27,195 nucleotides of DNA, taken from Thioalkalivibrio sp. (GTDB taxonomy: Bacteria; Pseudomonadota; Gammaproteobacteria; SpSt-1174). The DNA is taken from assembly GCA_011046015.1 (NCBI GenBank), contig DSBO01000026.1, positions 1 through 27,195 on the forward strand, written 5' to 3'. Positions 21,882-27,195 of this stretch are shown piece by piece. The notes beneath the pieces are model-generated. The model made no database searches and was not told the origin of the DNA. It saw nothing but the letters and a program-made list of their open reading frames with translations. The first letter of the stretch is position 1, and every line of letters begins with the position of its first letter. Both the position numbers and the translations under genes were made by a program.

Positions 21882-23213
21882 ATGCAGACGACCACCGCCC
21901 ATCACCATCACGTTTTCACCATGGATGCACATGATAAGGCGATTGCCGCGAGCATCGCCCGACAGATCAAGCGCTCCCGCCGAGAGGTGACCATCCTCTT
22001 CACGGACATCGAGTATTCCACCTACCTGTGGGATATCCGCGGTGACGTCGAGGGGCGCCTGATGGTGGACAAGCACAATCGCCTGCTGTTTCCCGTCATT
22101 CGCGCCTGTCGCGGACGCGTCATCAAGACCATCGGTGATGCCATCATGGCCTCCTTCAAGAGCCCGGAAGACGCGGTGCGCGCCGCCATCGGCATCCAGC
22201 AGGCGCTGTACCGCGCGCGCCACCAGGACGAGAACTTCTACATCCGGGTGCGTATCGGCATCCACACCGGTATGGCCATCGTCGAACACAACGACGTGTT
22301 CGGCGACGTGGTCAATGTCGCCTCGCGCATCGAGAACGAGGCCAAGGGCGACGAGATCCTGCTCTCCGAGTCCACGGCCGCCACGCTCAAGGACAAGGGC
22401 TATTTCCTGGTCGAGGAGGGGGAGTTCATCTTCAAGGGCAAGCGCGAGCCCATGACGGTAATGCGCTGCGAATGGAAGCATGCCCAGGACATGCTGGAGA
22501 ACGTGCGTTTCACCTCGTTCCTGCCGGTCGGGCCACGCCAGCAGCGCGAGCTGCTCCTGTATGCCGTGGCCTCGCTGGGTATGCTGTACTTCCTCTACGC
22601 CAACTACCTGCGCTACCTGATCGCGGATTTTGAGAGCTTCGCGCTCCTTACCCTGAATCCGCTGCTGCTCATTCAGGCACACCCGCTGCTGCCCGTGCTG
22701 GGCGCGGCCCTGGCGATCTACGCAGTGCTGCTGGCCTCGCGCCTGCGGCGCATTCCGCCGTTCGCGCTGCGCCTGCTGAAGGGGGGGTTCGGTTTCGCAC
22801 TGGGATTCTTCGGCTTTCTGCTGCCGAGTCAGTATCTGCCCCCCGACATGACCTCGTCGCTGGACGAGGTGCTGTACCAGTCACGCCACGAGTTCGTCGA
22901 GGTGTTGCACGACGCCATCGTGCTCGAGCGGGTGGAGCCCACCGCGCGCATTATCACCACCGTGGATCGCGGCAACCTGCTGCTGCGGACCGAAACCCGG
23001 GCACAGGCGGGTGTGGTGTGGAACCAGGTGATCGTCGGCGAAGGCGAGCGCGGCTGGGTGCAGGAGACCATCCCGGCGCGGTTCGGCGTGCCGGAGATCG
23101 AGAATACCCGCACCCGGCGTTTCCTGTTCACGTTCCGCGACATGTACGCCCTGATGATTGGCGGGTTGATGTTCCTCTGGGGGACGTTAAACTTCCGCAT
23201 TCGGCCGACCTGA
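21882..23213 (+). CDS. membrane-bound class III adenylate cyclase
   Basis: A 443-residue protein predicted to make cAMP. The catalytic domain is N-terminal and cytosolic (about 32-205), with every key residue: metal Asp42 (FTDIEYS) and Asp86 (KTIGDAIM), adenine-specifying Lys83 and Asp138, and transition-state Asn145 and Arg149 in VNVASRIE. Three to four membrane helices follow (about 222-245, 258-285, 300-316), then an SH3b-like stretch (about 355-400, ending in GERGWVQE) and a last helix (421-437). No receptor-type N-terminal region exists. The start is uncertain: GTG 21852, ATG 21882 or ATG 21921 are all in frame, and none has a good ribosome site. The FHA gene lies 131 bp downstream. Likely homodimeric. 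Confidence 0.93.
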   Translation: MQTTTAHHHHVFTMDAHDKAIAASIARQIKRSRREVTILFTDIEYSTYLWDIRGDVEGRLMVDKHNRLLFPVIRACRGRVIKTIGDAIMASFKSPEDAVRAAIGIQQALYRARHQDENFYIRVRIGIHTGMAIVEHNDVFGDVVNVASRIENEAKGDEILLSESTAATLKDKGYFLVEEGEFIFKGKREPMTVMRCEWKHAQDMLENVRFTSFLPVGPRQQRELLLYAVASLGMLYFLYANYLRYLIADFESFALLTLNPLLLIQAHPLLPVLGAALAIYAVLLASRLRRIPPFALRLLKGGFGFALGFFGFLLPSQYLPPDMTSSLDEVLYQSRHEFVEVLHDAIVLERVEPTARIITTVDRGNLLLRTETRAQAGVVWNQVIVGEGERGWVQETIPARFGVPEIENTRTRRFLFTFRDMYALMIGGLMFLWGTLNFRIRPT

Positions 23214-23228
23214 GCTAGCCGCCGGAAC

Positions 23229-23270
23229 TGTGACTTTGTTCATGACGAAGTGCAGGCGGCGCTGTTATCT
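23229..23270 (+). promoter_or_regulatory. candidate CRP-dependent promoter of the FHA gene
   Basis: TGTGA-N6-TCATG (23229-23244) matches the CRP core at 8 of 10 positions. TTATCT (23265-23270) makes a plausible -10, with a start near 23277, about 68 bases before the FHA ATG. The site centre is then about 41 bp upstream of the start, the class II position, and no good -35 is needed. Confidence 0.45.
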
Positions 23271-23344
23271 TCCTTTACCGTAAGACGCCGGCCGTGTCGG
23301 CGTCGTGGCCGGAATGGCCGAACGAACATCACAGGGGACGACCT

Positions 23345-23770
23345 ATGTCGAAGTCAGTCAGCAGCGGTTCCTTCGAGTCCGGCTACCAGGAGACGGCCGA
23401 AAGCGACGTTTCGCGCGTGCGCGCGCTCTACAACCCGGATTCCCGGCTCGTGCTGCGCATGGGCGATGGCGAGGTCGTGATGACGCCGGCCATGCGCGTG
23501 CTCACCATGGGCCGGAATGCGGATTGCGACCTGGTCGTCAACGAGCCCTACGTGTCGCTGGTGCATGTGCGCATCCTGTATCGCAAGGGCAAGTTCGTGC
23601 TCATCGACCAGAGCCGCAACGGCACCTACGTGCGTGCCGAGAACGGTCCCGAGGTGTGCCTGGTGCAGGATGACGAGTTCCCGCTGGCCGGGCGCGGTAC
23701 CATCAGCCTGGGGCATGCGGGTGTCGAAGGCGCCGCCGACCTCATCGCCTACGCCTTCGAAGAGAAGTGA
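23345..23770 (+). CDS. FHA-domain protein
   Basis: A 141-residue cytosolic protein. The FHA fold (about 50-125) shows its phosphothreonine-binding residues: GR at 56-57, S71 and H74 in YVSLVHV, and N92-G93-T94 in RNGTYV. FHA domains recruit phospho-Thr partners, so this is likely a signalling adaptor. The N-terminal 30 residues (Ser-rich, with GSFESGYQETAES) look flexible, with several Thr and Ser residues. AGGGGA six bases upstream of the ATG is a good ribosome site. It follows the adenylate cyclase and has its own candidate CRP promoter; GC-rich hairpins follow its stop at 23776-23801 and 23807-23821. Confidence 0.92.
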   Translation: MSKSVSSGSFESGYQETAESDVSRVRALYNPDSRLVLRMGDGEVVMTPAMRVLTMGRNADCDLVVNEPYVSLVHVRILYRKGKFVLIDQSRNGTYVRAENGPEVCLVQDDEFPLAGRGTISLGHAGVEGAADLIAYAFEEK

Positions 23771-23775
23771 CATTC

Positions 23776-23821
23776 CGGCGCCCACCGCCCGGCGGGCGCC
23801 GAACCTCCGCCGTACCGGCGG
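23776..23821 (+). terminator. two GC-rich hairpins after the FHA gene
   Basis: CGGCGCCC (23776-23783) pairs with GGGCGCCG (23794-23801), and CCGCCG (23807-23812) pairs with CGGCGG (23816-23821). No proper T-run follows. They may attenuate read-through into the thioredoxin-like gene. Confidence 0.35.
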
Positions 23822-23861
23822 GTCCAATCTTCCGGATCATGTCATCTTGCCGGAGTCTGTC

Positions 23862-24362
23862 ATGAAAGCCATGCTTCTTGCCGCACTGCTGGGTGCCTTC
23901 CTGTTCATGTCCGCCGCACAGGCGTTGCAGGGTCTGGACGGGCAGCCGGCCAGCCTCCAGGATCACGTCGGCCAGGACGACCGCTGGCTGGTGGTCATGA
24001 TCTGGGAGTCGGGGTGTCCCGCCTGCAACCGCGTGGCCCACCAGTACGTCGACTTCCACGAATTCAATGCTGATCGGACCGCGCGCGTGCTCGGCATCTC
24101 CATCGACGGCCCGGACCGCCAGGCCGATGCCGAGGCCTTCATCGAACGCCACCAGGTGCAGTTCCCCACGCTCATCGGCGATGCGAACGAGGTCGCCCGG
24201 CTGTATCGCTCGATCTCGGGGAATGCCTTCATCGGCACGCCGAGCTTTCTGCTGTTCGATCCGAAGGGACAGCTGCGCGGCTACCAGGCCGGTGGGCTGC
24301 CCACCGAGGTCATCGAGAACTTCATCGAGGACGCCTCGCGTTCCGCGGCCGCGAGGCCCTGA
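23862..24362 (+). CDS. exported thioredoxin-fold protein (TlpA/ResA-like)
   Basis: A 166-residue periplasmic thiol-disulfide protein. A signal peptide (1-20, ending SAAQA) leads to a thioredoxin fold with the redox motif WESGCPACN (Cys52 and Cys55, CPAC) and the cis-proline at GTPSFLLF (Pro127). The long insert between motif and cis-Pro is typical of the TlpA/ResA/peroxiredoxin-like group. Reductive maturation of cytochrome c or other thiol repair in the periplasm is likely; the exact partner is unknown. GGAG (23852-23855) stands six bases before the ATG. It lies between the FHA and receiver genes, which may be only chance. Confidence 0.9.
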   Translation: MKAMLLAALLGAFLFMSAAQALQGLDGQPASLQDHVGQDDRWLVVMIWESGCPACNRVAHQYVDFHEFNADRTARVLGISIDGPDRQADAEAFIERHQVQFPTLIGDANEVARLYRSISGNAFIGTPSFLLFDPKGQLRGYQAGGLPTEVIENFIEDASRSAAARP

Positions 24363-24480
24363 TCGTCCACTGCTCCCGCGCGGTTCCCCTGGTCCTGTGT
24401 GCTATAAGAGGCCTGCCCGCGGCGGGGCAACCGGCGCGGCGCCGTCGTTACTGTGATGATGGGCCGATAAGGAGCATGTG

Positions 24481-24891
24481 ATGGAGCAACAGGGAAGGGT
24501 ACGGGTGTTGATCGTGGACGACGCCACGATGACCCGTGGCATTCTGCGGCTGATGCTCGAGATCGAGGGTTATGAGGTGGTCGGCGAGGCGGCCAGTGCC
24601 CGTGAGGCTCGGACACTGGCCGCCCGGCTGGTGCCGGACATCGTTTTTCTCGACATCAACCTGCCCGATGAGAGCGGCATGGCGGTGCTGCGACACCTTC
24701 ATCGGGAGCGTCCCGACCTCGGAGTGGTGATGATCACCGTCGACGACACGGCCGACCGCATGCGCCAGGCGATCCGCGAGGGGGCCCTGGGTTACGTGAT
24801 CAAGCCGCTGTCCGAGGACGGGGCCATGGCCACGATCCGCCATATCCTGCGTGACCGCTTCGGGTTGTCGTCATCCGGGCGCGTGGGCTGA
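24481..24891 (+). CDS. stand-alone response-regulator receiver protein
   Basis: A 136-residue CheY-like receiver with no output domain. The acidic pocket (Asp13, Asp14), phospho-acceptor Asp58 in VFLDINLP, switch Thr86 and Lys108 in VIKPL are all present. It probably relays phosphate to, or through, a protein partner. AAGGAG lies six bases before the ATG at 24481; a GTG three bases earlier is less well placed. TATAAG (24403-24408) could be its -10. It converges on the TraB-family gene, with a 9-bp gap. No histidine kinase is in the window. Confidence 0.93.
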   Translation: MEQQGRVRVLIVDDATMTRGILRLMLEIEGYEVVGEAASAREARTLAARLVPDIVFLDINLPDESGMAVLRHLHRERPDLGVVMITVDDTADRMRQAIREGALGYVIKPLSEDGAMATIRHILRDRFGLSSSGRVG

Positions 24892-24900
24892 TCGGTCGCC

Positions 24901-26103
24901 TCAGGCGCCGGTGAGGCGCTCGAAGATGCGAAAGCCGGCGAGGTAGGTACCGACCGCCGAACCGATGGTGGTGAGGAAGAACACCAGCAGGATGCGGGCG
25001 ACCCGGTTCTTCCACCAGCCGCCCAGGTGGGTGGTGGCGCGCTTGAGTTCGGCGAAATCGGCCATGGTCGGCTTGCGCAGCCAGGTCTCCACAAAGGCGG
25101 AGACCATGCCGGCGCCAATGGCCGGGTTGAGCGAGGTCAGCGGGGCGCCGACCACCGCGGTCAGGACGGTGAGCGGGTGGCCGCGGGCGAGCAGGGCGCC
25201 CAGGCCCGCCAGGCCGCCGTTGATCAGCACCCAGTCTCCCACGAGCTGCCAGCCGAGCTCGCGGCTCTCGCGAAAGCCCAGTACAAACCCCACCAGCACC
25301 AGCAGGGCAATGAACCAGGGGATGAGCCGTGGCCACCGGCTGGGCGCCGGCAGGCGTTCGAGCTCGCGCCGGGTGTCCCCGGGGGTGGCGTCCGCCGCCG
25401 CCAGATAGTTCGCGATGCCCTTCAGGTGTCCCGCCCCGACCACGGCGAGCACCCGCGCGGGATGCTCTGCCTCGATCTCCTCGCGCAGCCGCGCGGCCAT
25501 GTAGCGGTCCCGCTCGTCGATGAGCGGGACGTAGAGTTCCTCCGCCTGCTCGGCGAATTCGCTAAAGGTGGTCTCAAGGATGTCGCCTTCCTTGAGCCGC
25601 TCGATCTCGGCCTCCTCGACCTTTTCGCGTGACATGACGCTGCCGATCAGGCCGCCGATGAGGCTCAGGCGCCGGAAGAAGGAGACGTTGCGGTACACGC
25701 GCTTGAGGGTGGTACCGATCTCGCGGTCGATCAGCCACACCGACTGGCCGCGCGCCCGGGCCGTCTCGATCGCGGCCTTCATTTCGGCGCCTGGTTCGAT
25801 GCCGAACTGGTCTGCCAGGCGCTGCTGGTAGGCGCCCAGCGCGAGCGAGGCCATCACCATGGGCACCCGCCCCTCGCGCATGACACGGAACAGGTCCAGT
25901 CGCGAGAGGTGGTCCGGGTCAAACAGGGCCTGCTGGCGGCTCGGGCAGAGTTCCACGGCGACCGCGTCGAAGTGGTCCTGGTCCAGGAGTTCGCGTACGG
26001 CCTCGGCGCTGGCGTGCGAGACGTGGGCGGTGCCCAGGAGCACGACCTCGGTGTCGCCCACGGTGAGGTGGACTAGCGGCTGTTCGTTCGGGGTTTCAGT
26101 CAT
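24901..26103 (-). CDS. TraB/PrgY family membrane protein
   Basis: A 400-residue protein of the TraB family, named for an enterococcal protein that limits pheromone signalling and possibly distant from Tiki-type proteases. The soluble part has GTAHVS (24-29), VELCPSRQ (50-57) and GAGHLKG (223-229), which form the predicted metal-site core. The C-terminal third has about four membrane helices (from about 261, with GAGMVSAFVE at 330-339). Bacterial substrates are unknown. The gene begins 21 bp after the stop of the alpha/beta hydrolase upstream on the same strand, so the two are probably one operon. No clear ribosome site is seen. Confidence 0.93.
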   Translation of the reverse strand: MTETPNEQPLVHLTVGDTEVVLLGTAHVSHASAEAVRELLDQDHFDAVAVELCPSRQQALFDPDHLSRLDLFRVMREGRVPMVMASLALGAYQQRLADQFGIEPGAEMKAAIETARARGQSVWLIDREIGTTLKRVYRNVSFFRRLSLIGGLIGSVMSREKVEEAEIERLKEGDILETTFSEFAEQAEELYVPLIDERDRYMAARLREEIEAEHPARVLAVVGAGHLKGIANYLAAADATPGDTRRELERLPAPSRWPRLIPWFIALLVLVGFVLGFRESRELGWQLVGDWVLINGGLAGLGALLARGHPLTVLTAVVGAPLTSLNPAIGAGMVSAFVETWLRKPTMADFAELKRATTHLGGWWKNRVARILLVFFLTTIGSAVGTYLAGFRIFERLTGA

Positions 26104-26124
26104 GGGTATCGCGCGGTTGCGGTG

Positions 26125-27195
26125 TCAGGGGGCGAATTGTACCGGGGCGAGGGACTGCATGCAGTCCGCCTGTACTGGCCGGCTGGGATCGGCGAGGAAT
26201 CGGCGCACCACGGTCACGCCACATTCGTCACTGTCGAGCACGCTGTGGCCGATGCCGGGAAAGCGCAGCAACCACCCGTTGGGGTAGCCGGCCGCGGCAG
26301 CTTCCGCCCATGCGGCCGGGGTCACGGGGTCCATCTCGCCGGCCAGCAGCAGGGTAGGCAGGTCGGAGCGTACCGGCTCGAAGAAGGCGTCGGGGGCGCG
26401 GCCGGACGACCAGAACTCACAGACATCGTGGTCCGCCCCGGCCCGCGTGTAGGGGGCCGACAGCGGGTGATCATGCACGGCCTTCAGGTAGCGCTGCCGG
26501 TCGAAGGGGTGGGCGTCGTGGCATTCCACCGACAGGTAGACGGCATCCGAGAAGCTCGGGTCCAGCACGCTGCCCGCGTGGCGCGCGACCAGCGGCTGCA
26601 GGCGGCGACTGTCGCCACGCCAGAGCCCATCGATGGCGGCAGGCAGTTCGCCGATGGCGTCCCATTGATAGAGCGTGTCGAAGATCACGTACAGCAGGCG
26701 TTCGTCGTTGACCTGTACCGAAAGCGGATCGCCGGTTCCGGGGTCGGGCAGGGACAGGGCCAGCGGCCGTCGGGCCAGGCGCTCGAGCAGGGCCGGAAAG
26801 CGCTGCCGCAGATGCGGGTGGCTGGCGTGGCAGGCCGGGTCGGCCTCGCAGGCCGTGAACAGGCGCTCGACGGCGTCCTGCAACAGCCCGGGCCAGGCCA
26901 GGGTGGAGTCGACGTCCGGCGGGTAGACGGAATCGAGGACGGCGCTGCGCACGCGTTCCGGGTGGCTGCGCTGCACCTCCATCGCCAGGCGGGTGCCATA
27001 GGAGACGCCATACAGGTTCCAGTGCGCCGCCCCGGGTGCATGGCCCCAGGCCGCGTCGAGTGCCCGCATCAGGTCACGCACGTCGGTGGCGCTGGCCGGC
27101 GTGGTGTAGTCGTCCAGACGGTGCCCGCTCGCCTGCAGGCGAGCATGGCAGCGCTCCACCGTTGCATGGCCGACGGCCATGCAACGGTGGAGCGC
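26125..27195 (-). CDS. TAP-like alpha/beta hydrolase, N-terminus missing
   Basis: At least 340 residues of a serine hydrolase of the tripeptidyl aminopeptidase/proline iminopeptidase-like group. The nucleophile elbow GVSYG is present, along with the Asp in GEMDPVTP and the His in GIGHSVLDS, so the triad is intact. An acid-rich cap with cysteines (ACEADPACHASHP) is typical of secreted members. Family proteins run to about 450-500 residues, so about 100-150 N-terminal residues, including the oxyanion motif and any signal peptide, lie beyond the right edge. The last 24 bases are a mirror copy of real coding sequence, so the frame there, including an apparent ATG at 27180, should not be trusted. 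Confidence 0.85.
   Translation of the reverse strand, partial: ALHRCMAVGHATVERCHARLQASGHRLDDYTTPASATDVRDLMRALDAAWGHAPGAAHWNLYGVSYGTRLAMEVQRSHPERVRSAVLDSVYPPDVDSTLAWPGLLQDAVERLFTACEADPACHASHPHLRQRFPALLERLARRPLALSLPDPGTGDPLSVQVNDERLLYVIFDTLYQWDAIGELPAAIDGLWRGDSRRLQPLVARHAGSVLDPSFSDAVYLSVECHDAHPFDRQRYLKAVHDHPLSAPYTRAGADHDVCEFWSSGRAPDAFFEPVRSDLPTLLLAGEMDPVTPAAWAEAAAAGYPNGWLLRFPGIGHSVLDSDECGVTVVRRFLADPSRPVQADCMQSLAPVQFAP
27151..27195. repeat. perfect terminal palindrome at right edge
   Basis: Arms of 21 bp (27151-27171 and 27175-27195) are exact reverse complements around a GAC loop, and the right arm ends at the last base of the window. The left arm is genuine hydrolase coding sequence. This pattern suggests a fold-back assembly or amplification artefact at a contig end. 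Confidence 0.9.

Noticed and set aside
21897..21914. Four consecutive histidines near the adenylate cyclase N-terminus as a cloning tag
   Set aside because: Only four His, with no vector-like flanks; it is likely natural, or even upstream of the true start if ATG 21921 is used.

Overview
The window is high-GC DNA of a gammaproteobacterium. This rests on the gene set: a gamma-type glutamate-cysteine ligase (gshA), the kinase SrkA (YihE), the ABC-F protein YheS, a YchJ SEC-C protein, a YihY/BrkB membrane protein and MarC. The base composition and the taste for second-messenger enzymes would fit Chromatiales/Ectothiorhodospiraceae-like or related sulfur-oxidising lineages, but this is inference; there is no rRNA or tRNA gene to settle it. 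About 26 protein-coding genes are densely packed on both strands. I saw no transposase, prophage or CRISPR array.

Layout, left to right. (1) 39-578: a winged-helix-like DNA-binding protein with a good promoter and an inverted repeat over the -10, suggesting autoregulation. (2) 660-5158: a c-di-GMP module, made of a GGDEF-EAL hybrid (minus) divergent from a membrane diguanylate cyclase (plus), followed by a small YdcH/DUF465 protein. (3) 5167-6865: a DUF45/YgjP-type zinc metalloprotease overlapping srkA (minus), divergent from yheS (6982-8877). (4) 8891-10840: a YchJ-like protein divergent from a BrkB/YihY membrane protein. (5) 10936-12038: a Met/His-rich orphan small protein and a secreted DUF2914 protein, each closed by an intrinsic terminator. 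(6) 12172-13594: an exported pentapeptide-repeat protein tightly divergent from a MarC membrane protein. (7) 13604-18780: a SPOR-domain secreted protein, then an AttEFGH-like operon (ATPase, fused double FtsX permease, CrtC/AttH lipoprotein) with 4-bp overlaps. (8) 18929-21689: an HMA-like domain protein without CxxC, a perfect CRP-type palindrome, a tiny secreted protein, and a 73-aa protein overlapping gshA. (9) 21882-24891: a membrane class III adenylate cyclase, an FHA protein, an exported thioredoxin-like protein and a stand-alone receiver, all on plus. (10) 24901-27195: a TraB-family membrane protein behind a TAP-like alpha/beta hydrolase cut by the right edge.

The most interesting theme is cAMP. 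A complete adenylate cyclase lies within 3 kb of one perfect TGTGA-N6-TCACA palindrome and a second near-match placed like a class II CRP site in front of the FHA gene. This suggests a local cAMP-CRP circuit, although no crp gene is visible. The last 45 bases form a perfect fold-back palindrome that ends exactly at the window edge, which looks more like a contig-end artefact than biology.
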